Source: Salisapilia sapeloensis (taxonomy: Eukaryota; Oomycota; Peronosporomycetes; Peronosporales; Salisapiliaceae). From it: a stretch of DNA of 20,565 nucleotides. Shown in pieces: positions 1 to 10,632 of this stretch; the stretch's first letter is position 1, and each line of letters opens with the position of its first letter. A program made the translations under genes and the position numbers. Where the stretch lies: positions 1 to 20,565 of the forward strand of contig JAADVB010000297.1 of the NCBI GenBank assembly GCA_023334545.1, read 5' to 3'. A model generated the notes under the pieces. The model worked only from the letters and a program-made list of their open reading frames with translations, was not told the DNA's origin and searched no databases.

Positions 1-51
1 GTACCCTTCGTTGTGGTCGAAGTATCCTCGGTTCGAATCCGGGCACGCGCA
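1..51 (+). tRNA. tRNA-His (GUG anticodon), 5' part cut by window edge
   Basis: The 3' two thirds of a tRNA are visible. The anticodon stem pairs CTTCG (6-10) with CGAAG (18-22) around the loop TTGTGGT, giving anticodon GTG at 13-15, which reads histidine codons. A 4-nt variable loop follows. The T arm is CTCGG (27-31), loop TTCGAAT, CCGGG (39-43). The 3' acceptor strand is CACGCGC (44-50) with discriminator A51, as in eukaryotic tRNA-His. A run of six T (56-61) follows and would terminate RNA polymerase III. The layout from the D-arm GTAC onward closely follows animal tRNA-His. The D arm and 5' acceptor strand lie outside the window, so the 5' end cannot be checked. Confidence 0.93.
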
Positions 52-431
52 TTCCTTTTTTATACTTTTGCTGTCCGTCGTCATGCACGCCGTCCGACGA
101 AACCAACTACTTTTTCATAGACCAAAGGCAGAGTCAAGGGAGCACCAGAATCATTTGCTCTGACTAACGCTTCTTCAAGTGCTGATGAGATGATTAAATA
201 TTCTCGGTTCTATATTTCTTGGCCTTGCTTTATGTGTAGTTTTCAATCAGGTACCTTCATTAATTGATAATTCCTAGAATTTCCAGGTACTAACAGACAA
301 ATTTTAAGATATTCTACCTGTAACAAAGAATGTTATGGTAAATATTACTGGAACTTTGGCTGGACATCGCATCACAACTAGAAAATTTCTACAAAACCCG
401 AAGCGATCTTGCTCACCGGGAAGCGGCGTCC
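52..431. other. intergenic region between tRNA-His and the SNF2 gene
   Basis: This stretch begins with the T-run terminator of the tRNA and is otherwise AT-rich. It holds no open frame that looks coding. AGGTAC occurs twice (near 249 and 284) as part of a weak inverted arrangement with no clear meaning. The 5' UTR and promoter of the SNF2 gene should lie here, but no good match to the oomycete initiator was seen. Confidence 0.6.
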
Positions 432-3176
432 ATGGACACATCATGTACCTGTGGCCTGCTACCGTGCATCTGCACTGAAGACAATAACAATTTGGAATTG
501 TTTGTAGAAATTGCCGGCTCAGACACTGTTCAGCAGTCGGATACGAGCGTTCTTGGTGGCAAACCGTCCAAGTTACGCCAATTGATCGGGTCTAGTTCAG
601 CAAAAGAATGCGTGGATTGTATGTTTTTGCCATGTATTTGCCCTCCAGAAGGCACCATAGAGGAGGAGGTAGACGAAGTGCGACGGGAAGAAGGGACAGC
701 AGCGTCAGGAAAGGACGCTCAAGTCAATGACACGGAAGCTGATGCACAGCAAGTCATCTCACTAGAAGAAGAAAGTGATGAAGAAATGGATGAATACGGA
801 CGTGTCTTGCTTCCACAGTCGAAGAGCTTGGCTGAACGAGATGAGGATGACGAGTCTGCTTTCCAAGAGCTGTGGGTCGCAAAGGAGCTAAAGCGATTTC
901 TAAAGCCGCATCAAGTAGTTGGTGCTCATTTCCTATATCAAAACGTGCAGAACGACCAAGGATGTATTTTGGCAGACTACATGGGTCTAGGCAAGACGCT
1001 GCAAGTGATCACTGTCACGTACTCGTATTTAGTCGACAAGCAGCAGGAGGAAGAAGCTGCAAAGACACCGCCAACAGCAATGATTCTGTGTCCAGCAATC
1101 TGTATTCCAAACTGGCAGTCTGAGTTCCAGAAATGGCTCTCACCTCACTCTAGACAACGCTGTCCTGTGTTTGCATTCGATGCTGCTGCGAGTAAAGGGA
1201 GTGTGGACTCACGGATGAAGCTCCTTCAGAGCTGGAAAAGTACTGGGGGCATCTTACTCATGGGCTACGAGATGTTTCGAGGACTATTGAACCCTACATC
1301 TTCATCCAGTACGTCCGACCCGGCCATTCAAGTATGCACTCGCGTGAGTACATCAACGATGGAGGTGACGAGCGCCGTAAGTCGACGTCTGGAAAAGTCT
1401 GCGAAAGACTTTACCCAATTACTCTGTTCGCCTGGTGCAGATCTAGTAGTTTTGGATGAAGGACATCGTATGAAAGACCCGACGTCACTCCTTTGCCAAA
1501 GTGTCATGAAGGTAAAGTCACCTCGTCGCCTTGTGCTTACGGGATATCCAGTCCAAAACTCCTTATCCGAGTACTGGTGCATGGTAGACTTTGCCAGAAA
1601 AGGTTTCCTAGGCTCGTACGAGTCCTTCCGATCGAACTACGAAAAGCCGATCGTCGAAGGCGACAAGGCCAAGTCCTCGGAGCTGATCGAAAAGCTTCAG
1701 AGCGTCGTTTTGCGTCGAGGGCCATCTCTTTTAAGGACTCAACTTCCTCCAAAGAAAGAATGGATTCTGTATTGCAAACTTTCTCCTCTGCAGCACCAGT
1801 TGTACTGTGATTATCTCCATTCATCGGATAACCCGACAGCAAATGACGGTGGGAAGCCGACGACAGATCTCTTGTCGACTTATGCCACGCTCATGCAAGT
1901 CATGAACCACCCTGACATTATCCATTGCAAGTTCAATCCGAGTAACGATGGAGACTTGGCTGCCATCGAAGCCTCTGAAACTCCACAGCAATCTGTCGTA
2001 AGCGACGGATGGGAGTGGGAATCGACCGATCGAACAGCCCAACGACGTCGGCAGGCACAGGAGACTGTCCGGAAGCGAAAGCAGAAGCGTCTAGATCAGC
2101 AAAAAGCACAAGAATGGGCTCGTCCAGCGCTGTTCGGAAGTACCGAGAACAGCGATGGAAACGCTGGCAATGGGACTTACCACCAGCGCCTGTTGGAGCA
2201 CAGTGGTAAGATGGCGATTTTGATGCGCATTGTCGATGAAAGCTTTGCGTGTGGTGATAAAGTGGTGGTCTTTTCTCAAAGCGTACCGACTCTGCAGATT
2301 ATTCGTGACTTCTTGGAACAGAGCGAGTTTAATCCGAAGCCAAAGCCAGTGGTGAAGACACGAGAAGTGTCCGAGCCAGCTTATAAGAAGCGAAAGGGTA
2401 TGAAGCCAAAGAGAGATCCGGCAGGGATCCTGCGCAAACGACGTAACAAAGTGACCAAGGCAGCAGGCAACAAGGGTATGAACAGCCTCGAGCCCAACGA
2501 GGCGGATGATGCCGATGCCTGGTTCCTCCAGATCGATGGTGGTACGAACGGACAGAAGCGGATGGAATATATTAAACGCTTTTCGTCCCAGACGTCGCCT
2601 GTGAAGCTATTGCTAGTATCCACTCGAGCGGGTGCAGAAGGCATCAACCTGCATGCAGCCAATCGACTGGTGCTTTTTGACGTGAGTTGGAACCCTTCCA
2701 ACGACCACCAGGCTATGTGTCGTTCCCACCGCATCGGTCAAACGAAGACTGTGCACGTGTACAGACTAGTGAGCACAGGCACGATGGAACGTATGATCTA
2801 TGAGCAGCAGATGAAAAAGGTGGATCTATCCACCAGTGTCGTCGACCGAGACGCTCATTCTGAAGTTGAGAAGAAAAAGAACGTGTCGTCGTCCACTTGC
2901 ACGTCACCAGATAGTGGAAGCGAAGAGGCGGAGACACCAGTGCGTGGGTTCTTCGAGCTACCGCCCGCACAAGATCTGACGACTGGTATGTCGAAACAGG
3001 ATGTAGATGTTGGCGAAGACCAAGTACTGTTAAATTGTCTCGAGAAAATGGGGCATTGGCTGGTACGTCTATTTAACTATTACATCTTGAACTTATATTC
3101 ATCTTTCGTGTCGTAGGAGGATGTACTCCCGGTCAACCCAACAGAAGATGGCAGTTCGAATGTCCTAGCGGCATAA
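432..3176 (+). CDS. SNF2-family chromatin remodelling ATPase, ATRX/ARIP4 (Rad54-like) type
   Basis: This is a predicted nuclear DNA-dependent ATPase that moves or exchanges nucleosomes. Exon 1 is 432-3062 and exon 2 is 3117-3176, with a 54-nt GTACGT...GTAG phase-0 intron; the spliced protein is 896 aa. Visible motifs: Walker A ADYMGLGKT (181-189), DEGH box (342-345), LTGYPVQNSLSEYWCMVDF (369-387), and the helicase-C end with STRAGAEGINL (730-740) and RSHRIGQ (764-770). DEGH, the non-canonical residue before MGLGKT, and the GYP.QN.L.EYWCMVDF box are features of the ATRX/ARIP4 branch. No ADD zinc finger is present. Instead the N-terminus holds two short cysteine clusters, C5-C7-C12-C14 and C60-C63-C68-C70, each around LPCIC. 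A basic insertion (about 640-680) splits the helicase-C half. The ATG at 432 is the first usable start. AATAAA overlaps the stop at 3175. Family is firm; exact orthology is inferred. Confidence 0.93.
3063..3116 (+). other. 54-nt intron in the SNF2 gene
   Basis: The donor is GTACGT and the acceptor is GTGTCGTAG. The intron falls between codons, after Leu877. Its length is a multiple of three, and its only in-frame stop is the TAG of the acceptor itself. Splicing joins to an exon that adds 19 residues beginning EDVLPVNPTEDG. Retention would instead add a 17-residue hydrophobic tail. Confidence 0.8.
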
Positions 3177-3268
3177 TAAAAACAAGTTAAAAAACCCAAT
3201 TGGTACCGTCTCTGCTGACGTACCCCCCATACATTTGTAGCAACTTGGTCTTATTCACTGTCTCCACG

Positions 3269-4099
3269 ATGCCGTCGGTACCTGTTGGAGTGGACGTTAC
3301 AGCACACACAGAAGAGCGGAATGTGACGGATCCGAAGCATAAATTGAAGCTACGCGTGCGGTACTACATCGAGCTCGTTCTCGGTTCGACTCGCACTGAA
3401 CATACGCGCCTCGCATTCTCTGGAACGTTTAAAGCCCTCGCTCACTTTCACCGAGCTTTTCTAGATGCTTATATCGACCGGCATGGCGAAAATGCTGTAC
3501 CAAAAAGCAATCCTAGCACCCCAGATGCACATTCAGGTAAACTCCAGTCCTTTGTGCTCAAGCTTAAGCGGTCGAATGCAGTGCAGCGAGAGAAGCGACG
3601 GAGTACGAGTACTTATAGCAACAGCGATTCTGGTGGAAGACTATCCACTTCAACTCATTCAGCCCCAGGAATGGGCTCAGTTGCACCACCGATCGTTCCG
3701 TTTCCAGAAGTAAAGTTGCTTGACAAGCTTCAGGCGGAGACGATGGAGGCTCGAGATGATAACAAAACGAGGTTGCGATCGGATGCGTTATTCGAGTACT
3801 ACTCGTCTTTGCTCAATTCGGAAGATGGAGATTTGTATCTTGGTATTATCCAAGCGCATTGCGACCAAGCTGCCGTTGAAAAAGAGAAGGAGTTGAGGGC
3901 AGGAGATGCCGTGGACGGGTCGGAATCGAATGCTCGATTATCCCAAGGAATAAAGCTGTGGGCCAAACTTTCTGGCAAATCAGTAGAGACAGACATTCGG
4001 AAAAGTGGGAAAGAAGTCGCGTTTCAACCTCCCATTCAGGTCCATCCCAGAGGTACTAAAGTGAAACGACGGCACCGGCGACACAAATCACGGTCATGA
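3269..4099 (+). CDS. PX-like domain protein, divergent, function unknown
   Basis: This is a 276-aa protein starting at the ATG at 3269; a longer frame from a TTG at 3200 is ignored because eukaryotic initiation prefers ATG. Residues about 25-70 (LRVRYYIELVLGS, then FSGTFKALAHFHRAFLDAY) resemble the first strands and helix of a PX phosphoinositide-binding fold. The later part, with FPEVKLLDK followed by EARDDNKTRLRSDALFEYYSSLL (about 145-185), looks like the closing helices of a PX domain. A serine-rich basic insertion of about 60 residues separates the two. The C-terminus is strongly basic (KVKRRHRRHKSRS). If PX is right, it would bind membrane phosphoinositides. It starts 92 bp after the SNF2 stop and converges on the coiled-coil gene, leaving 92 bp. 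The gene is well supported as coding; the PX call is moderate. Confidence 0.75.
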   Translation: MPSVPVGVDVTAHTEERNVTDPKHKLKLRVRYYIELVLGSTRTEHTRLAFSGTFKALAHFHRAFLDAYIDRHGENAVPKSNPSTPDAHSGKLQSFVLKLKRSNAVQREKRRSTSTYSNSDSGGRLSTSTHSAPGMGSVAPPIVPFPEVKLLDKLQAETMEARDDNKTRLRSDALFEYYSSLLNSEDGDLYLGIIQAHCDQAAVEKEKELRAGDAVDGSESNARLSQGIKLWAKLSGKSVETDIRKSGKEVAFQPPIQVHPRGTKVKRRHRRHKSRS

Positions 4100-4191
4100 A
4101 GACATTCATCATGTATTTGCAGCTCATAACATTTTACTTACACTTCAATCCATTGCTTTGCTTTTGCATGCTGATTCGTGTCTTCTTCTAG

Positions 4192-6534
4192 TCAATTTTC
4201 ATCTGCTTTTAGATTTGTACGATCAGGAATTAGATGTGCTTTGCAGTACGAGCTGACGGACTGCTCAATGACGGTTTTCACAAATCTATAGCAAACACCC
4301 AGCCTAACTTTCGACTTGATGTCCATACTATCACTTTCCCCTTCTATCTTGGTTCCATGACCATCCACATCCTCCATACTCTTTTGAGCGAGGGGAGGAT
4401 GAGGCAAATCAGTTTCCACTTCATCTTCATCTTCGAACTTCTCATGATACTTACTGAGCAGTCCTTCGAACGGATCGACATTGACGTCAAGTTCATTTGT
4501 CGTAGCAGGACGGTCTTTGACTTCTTGCCGAAAAGCTGCGTGGAGGTATTCATCAGACGAGTCTGTGTCCATAGCCACGCTCATTGCAGCATCCATTTCT
4601 TCCAGCAAACGCGCAACATCTTCCACTTTCTCTTTCTGACTTTCTTCACCCATGTCATCAGTACTAGATTTAATTGTAGAGGGCACATCTAGCTCACTTC
4701 TGAAAACGGAAACTTTGAGCTCTACCGGCAATGCGTGGCCTTTGCTGTCTATACCTTTCACATCATCTTCATCTGTAGCTCCCTGGGTTTCCAAGTTTCC
4801 ATTCTCCGCCTCGATATTAATTTTTTGCTCTACATCATCCTGCTGACTTTCATAGGAAGTAGTAGCAACCCTCGACGGTAGCAAATCAACAGAAGTAGCA
4901 TCAAGTTTAATTGATGAAGTGAGACTTTTATCTTCTATCCCATTTTCCTGAATTTCCATTTCCTTTTCCACGATTGCATTCGACTTGTCATGTCTGCTTA
5001 AAACCTCACTTTTTACGACCAAAGCTTCGCTATTATTTAAACATCGAGTAGATTCCCGTGTAGATGATTTTGAAGCACTTATTTTATCTGGTTTGTGTAT
5101 GTCTTGACGAGGTGGCGTTGTTTGCTTTGGCTTCGCGGATCTGGGCGGTTCCTTGACACTTCGTGGTGTAGCAATTCTTATTAAAATCTTCTCTTTTAAA
5201 GGAGTTGAGCTCGTAGAAGATGAAGACGTTGGCCGAATATAAGTGCGCTGCCTTCGCTCTTGCTGAAACTTGGCTTGCATTTGATCCATCTTAGAGCGAA
5301 CGAAGGTCACTTCATCTGCCTTTTTCTTTGTTTCGTATTCTTGCTTCTTTACCTCCATCTGCAATCGAGAGATCTTTTGCTTTGACTCAGTAGCAAAATG
5401 TGCCATTTCCACTATTCGTTTGGCTTGGCTATTAATCGACTTGCGTAACATGGCAATGGCTTCATCTCGTTCCTCGAGTGCGGCACGGAGTTGATTCTTC
5501 TCCTCTTCCAGCTCCATCATATAAAAACTTTTGGTGCTGCTTCTTAGACTTTGCAATGCATCCTCGTACGAAACAATTTCCTGGCTTTGCTGGGAAATCT
5601 TTAGACGAAGTTTCTGTATTAAAGTGTGTTGTTGGCGCTCACGAGCATTTCCACTAGAGCCATCCACAGATTTGTTCGAGTGGTCTCCATTGTAAGTATC
5701 GTTCATCATCAGAGACTCTATCCTCTTGTCTTTCAGCATACTAATTTCTTCTAACCGACGGGCTTTAGCAGCAACCTTCATTCGTTGCGTCTGTTCTTGA
5801 CTGTATCGAGCTTTCAGATCCCTGACAGCTTCGGAGAGTCTATGGCATTCATCTCGTAACTTTTCCTGTTGAAAAACCTCTGCTCGCTTTTCGAAGATAG
5901 CGTCAGCTGCAGATGACCGTACCGGTTTTTTCGACTGGATGCGATGCATACTAGGTCGTTTGCCATTCGTATATATCGCTCGGACATTGCTGCTTGCTCC
6001 ATTAGAAGAAGAGGATCTAGTACGAAGAACTCTACCTCGGTTGTGAGGCATTTGAGAACTTTCCTGACTTTCATGGGCGTACGATCGTCCAGGTCGATAT
6101 TGCTGGCTTCCAGTTGGACGAGTTGGCATCCGTGTTGAGCTAGGTACCGATTCTGGATTATCGGGATTCACCATGTAGAATTCAGGCGGTTCATTTGGCA
6201 TGAGACGGTAGGAAGGTGTACTTGAAGGAGGAGTGGAAACCTTCCTATATCAAGTGATGCTAAGCAATTTGCTACAAAATTCACGCTGTAATATGGCAAA
6301 TAGAGCACGTACTGCTGAAGGTCATTGCGGTACTGATTGTACGCGTCCACGACGAACTAAGTACAACATAAAGAGGAATGAGACAAGTATTTAAATGGGT
6401 CATCGTAGAGATATAAAGTATTTGTTCTTATCCCTTACATCTTCATCTTCGATATATAAATCCCTTCTACTTGATTCATAGACATCTCTTTGACCTGAGT
6501 GTCTACTTTCAGTGTCAGCATAACTAGCATCCAT
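4192..6534 (-). CDS. coiled-coil protein of unknown function (possible centriole/cilium protein)
   Basis: I read three exons: 6534-6439, 6356-6313 and 6244-4192, giving 730 aa. Introns are 82 nt (donor GTAAGG) and 68 nt (donor GTACGT). The frame stays open through both joins: MDASYADTESR..., then FVVDAYNQYRNDLQQ, then KVSTPPSS. An ATG at 6201 would give a shorter 669-aa form. Residues about 165-370 are a long charged coiled coil (EKRAEVFQQEKLRDE, later LRSSTKSFYMMELEEEKNQL). The C-terminal half is acidic and low in complexity. No enzyme domain or membrane segment is seen. The LRSSTK..YMMELE segment faintly recalls IQCE-like ciliary coiled coils, but that is not firm. It lies directly downstream of the POC5-like gene on the same strand, so a centriolar or basal-body role is an inference from context. 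Confidence 0.75.
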
Positions 6535-6629
6535 TTGATCACTCTTCCAACTTTTGTACTTGATTTCGTCAAGAGCCCTGTGCCTGGATTGAAACGGTTA
6601 CTATAATTATGATTCTTTATCAACGATTT

Positions 6630-6636
6630 GAAATGA
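6630..6636 (-). promoter_or_regulatory. candidate oomycete initiator (INR) for the coiled-coil gene
   Basis: On the minus strand the sequence TCTCATTTCAAAT contains TCATTTC, a full match to the oomycete initiator YCAYTYY. It lies about 95 bp upstream of the ATG at 6534 and 39 bp after the POC5-like stop codon, where a transcription start would be expected. A seven-base degenerate match is weak by itself. Confidence 0.4.
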
Positions 6637-6674
6637 GAGAATGGTTTTCATTGTCTATGTGAAATATACTCCAG

Positions 6675-8333
6675 CTAGATAAATGGTGGCGACCTTTTCT
6701 TCGCTCCTGCTGAATGTGATGCTTTCGAGTGGCCTCTCTTGAGTTTTTGACTGTGGTAGGGCCTAGTATGCAACTTGTGCGCATTCCTGTCTGTACTTAG
6801 GTCTAGTGCTGATGAGGACTGATTTAAGCTGTGCGAGGCATGGGCATTTACAAATTGAGCACTTCGGAGGCTGTCTGGAGGCACAACGCTATTTGATCTT
6901 AAAGCAGATGATTGATACAGGGACATCTTCCTTTTTTCTGGTGTAACCATTCCTGCTTTGGCAGCGAAAAGAGATACTCGACGTTGATGGTTTTCAAAGG
7001 CCTTGCGCTCATGCATTTCATTTACGACTGCGACAGGTGCAGTATCGTGCATGAACACATTGGGATGCGGCACTGGTACATCGGAATCCGGAAGTTCCTC
7101 TTTCGCGTCCAACATGATCGATGGAGAATGAGGTTTTTTCTCTTCTTTGACAGCTTCTTGCTTCGGAACGTCGTGATTATGATGGGTTTCATTGAAGAGA
7201 GATAAGGCTTCAATGTTCATCGCTGAGACTCCTCGTAAAAAGACTTGACGTAGATTGTCTTCTAGTCGTCTGTACCGAAGCTGTGAAGTTTCTGATTCCT
7301 CTTTTGCGTCCTTTAGCGCTTCCTCCAACTGTAATCCAGACGAATGAGCTTAGCATATCGAGTGTAATGAACACGATGATACCTTGTAGATTTGGCAAGT
7401 GAAATTCTCTTGCATTTCCGTCAGAGATTGCTCATACTCTGATTGCTGCTTGGCCAGCCTCTTTTCCAGTACAGCTAGGAAAGCTGTACTTTGCCACGAC
7501 CGAAATAATTTATGCTGTAGTCTCTTTCTGCAATGCACAGCCGCAACTGCGATCATTTGCTTTTGGCGCTTCTTAAATAGTGATCTCGCTTTCCAAGACT
7601 GAAAGCAACGTTGAGAAGATTGGAAAGAGCTCCAGTAGAGTTGCTATTCGTCGTGAAAATCAGTATGATGGAGATGAAGATTATGTATAAATATTGAATA
7701 CTTGTTTCGTCCATCGTTTGATGAAAAAGAGAGAAAGGTTCTCCATGACGACTGCATTGCGTCGGGATTGATGGCTACTCTCCGTCATGGAAACAACACA
7801 ATCGTCGATAGTAGTCTACTCGTATTGAAAAATGTCACGTTTGTACATCGATAATGAATAAGATGACCGTTAAGTACCTGCATGCGAGCGATTTCATTTG
7901 AATGATAATTTTGAAGCTCTACACGTTCAGACTCCATGTCCTGGTCCAGCTTTTCTTTCATTTCTTTAAAAGAAACCTAAATGGTCAAATTCTTGATAAG
8001 TTATGTACAGCTCTTATTCATACGACAATGAGATGCACCATGATTGAACGACGAAGCATGTCTTGCGCATTTGATATGTCTGCTTCAATGGCATCCAAAT
8101 AGTCATTCTTGCCATGATTCGATGAAGGCTGGTTCTGATCAATTGGGTTACTACAAAGACACATGACGCGTGAGAGATTTACAGGAAGACTTTATCGAGA
8201 GGACATACTTTGACTGAGGTGTTCGCCCGAACTCATCTTCTGCGTTTGGTTTGTCTTGAGAACCACATTGAGGTGGATTGGCACCTGGACATTCCCACGA
8301 CGCGTTTACATCGGTACGACTCGTATCTTCCAT
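6675..8333 (-). CDS. POC5: POC5-like centriolar protein
   Basis: POC5 is a centrin-binding protein of the centriole distal lumen needed for centriole elongation. Six exons fit: 8333-8209, 8150-8039, 7976-7878, 7815-7702, 7643-7383 and 7328-6675. All five introns are 54-62 nt, have GT-AG ends and keep frame, giving 454 aa (human POC5 is about 575). The best evidence is the box RRLEDNLRQVFLRGVSAMN (about 257-275), continuing to EALSLF, which matches the conserved POC5 C-terminal block. Before it are coiled coil (VSFKEMKEKLDQDMESERVE) and Sfi1/centrin-binding-like tryptophan units: FFIKRWTKQ (W147), CFQSWKARSLF (W167) and LFRSWQ (W200). The tail is basic and serine-rich. Exon 1 is the least certain part; an in-frame TAG lies just upstream of its ATG. 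Its presence suggests flagellated zoospores. Confidence 0.82.
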
Positions 8334-8342
8334 CTTCACGTT

Positions 8343-8399
8343 CTACTTTCTCGACCCGACCTTCCAGAAAGCTGACGTCGAAACGGACGACTGCTCCAT
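8343..8399 (-). other. possible upstream ORF in the POC5-like 5' UTR
   Basis: If transcription starts near 8440, the first ATG met (8399-8397) opens an 18-codon frame beginning MEQSSVSTSAFW that stops 9 bp before the main ATG. It is in a different frame from the main ORF. It may lower translation of the main ORF or mean nothing. Confidence 0.25.
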
Positions 8400-8437
8400 G
8401 CTGGGATTCTGTTAGAGAGACGTGTACAGATTACTGA

Positions 8438-8444
8438 TGAATGA
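8438..8444 (-). promoter_or_regulatory. weak candidate initiator for the POC5-like gene
   Basis: TATCATTCATCAG on the minus strand matches YCAYTYY at six of seven positions. It lies about 105 bp upstream of the POC5-like ATG and about 95 bp after the polyubiquitin stop codon. Its position is sensible but the match is imperfect. Confidence 0.25.
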
Positions 8445-8539
8445 TAAACAAAACACAGGATTAAAATTATGAAAGATTATCTTTCGTGTTCACACTTAAA
8501 AGTAGTTGCGCAAATAAACCATCGCTTAAGCTGACATGA

Positions 8540-9460
<921 letters not shown>

Positions 9461-9499
9461 TTAGTTGTTGTTTCTTCCGAGTCTTGTGTCCTAGGCGGC

Positions 9500-9513
9500 A
9501 AATTCCGAAATGA
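9500..9513 (-). promoter_or_regulatory. oomycete INR + flanking promoter region (FPR) of polyubiquitin
   Basis: The minus strand reads TCATTTCGGAATTT. This matches the oomycete core promoter pattern YCAYTYYNCAWTTT at all constrained positions but one (G for C). It sits 43 bp upstream of the polyubiquitin ATG, a typical distance for transcription start in oomycete genes. Confidence 0.6.
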
Positions 9514-9651
9514 CTTCTTCGAGGAAGCGCCTTTTGAAGACGGTTGAAGTTGGCATACAAATTTGTAGTCAGATGCAAATGTTCTCGCGGTTAGGTTTTC
9601 TCAGATACAAAATCCAAGTGTAAATCCGGAGGGGACATTCAGTCTCGATTT

Positions 9652-9659
9652 TTCCGGAA
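9652..9659. promoter_or_regulatory. possible heat-shock-element-like palindrome upstream of polyubiquitin
   Basis: TTCCGGAA is a perfect palindrome of the form TTCnnGAA, the two-unit core of a heat shock element. It lies about 195 bp upstream of the polyubiquitin ATG. The third unit is degenerate, so binding by heat shock factor is only a suggestion; polyubiquitin genes are often heat inducible. Confidence 0.25.
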
Positions 9660-10632
9660 AACGGTCACACATACATTTTCCAAGATAAATTGTTTCCGTA
9701 AAGTCGTTCGGATGGAGAGTCGAAGGTAGAGATCTATCTATAGCATGTCGCACGGATCTTTTTTGCCTTACTTGGGTTGATAGCTTGATAGCTTGACAGC
9801 TAATGACTACATCATGATGCGGACAGGAAACTTGGAGGATAGTCATAGGTATTTGCATTTACATCTTATGAAGGAACGCTGGATTGAAAGCTCGTCGCGT
9901 GTTTATAGAGCGCTGCGATTGCATGATGCCTGTGAGATACCCCGTTGCTTTCTTATCGGGCGACCATTACAGGTAGACCGTACACAATCGAGTAGCGTAG
10001 ATCTTATCATCATGCTTGGTACTTTAAGCCACGAAAGAAACCAGAAATCTGATCGAGAATGTCGGATGAGAATATCATGCTATTCCAGCACGTGAACCAG
10101 CCTCTATTTGCCCAGTTGGCAAGTAAGAACGATAGGAGTTCTAGGAGCTTCGTCTTCCAAACGCACAACCGTAGGTTTCGTACAGATATGGTACGATCCA
10201 CTTCCAGTCCAGAAACAAATCATGGCGACAACTAGTCTCGTCTGGATCTGTCAATGGCTCCGTCATAGAAAGTTTCTAACAACTTCAATATGTGAGGGAT
10301 ATTAAGTGTCAAGGTACCCATCAACATCCTTTTGAGGCTGTCAGTCACACACTCATGATCTTGTGCTCTTTTAGAACAAGGATACGTAAAAATTGGAGAC
10401 AGAAGGAGAGATACAACTATCGGGAGTGTATCTATAGGTGACGGAGTATCATGGTGGTGGGTACAGCAAATTATGTACATGCAGCCTCGAGCGCGGCAAT
10501 TTGTATCCAGCTTTCGGCTGCACTTACCAAATGGCTATAAAAGCATCAGTGCGCACCTTAAACCAATTGCAAGGAGACTTCGTTTCGTGATTAACATATA
10601 ATCGCATGATGCAGATCAGCTATTAAATCGCA

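Noticed and set aside
3200-3268. N-terminal extension of the PX-like protein from a TTG
   Set aside because: Non-ATG start in a eukaryotic gene; the ATG at 3269 fits better with a short gap to the SNF2 gene.
4234-4692. 152-codon plus-strand frame inside the coiled-coil gene
   Set aside because: Antisense shadow, rich in Phe/His/Ile as expected opposite a Glu/Lys/Asp-rich coding strand.
9601-9858. 85-codon minus-strand ATG frame upstream of polyubiquitin
   Set aside because: Cysteine-rich, no family match, and it occupies the expected promoter of polyubiquitin. The MQI start shared with ubiquitin is coincidence.
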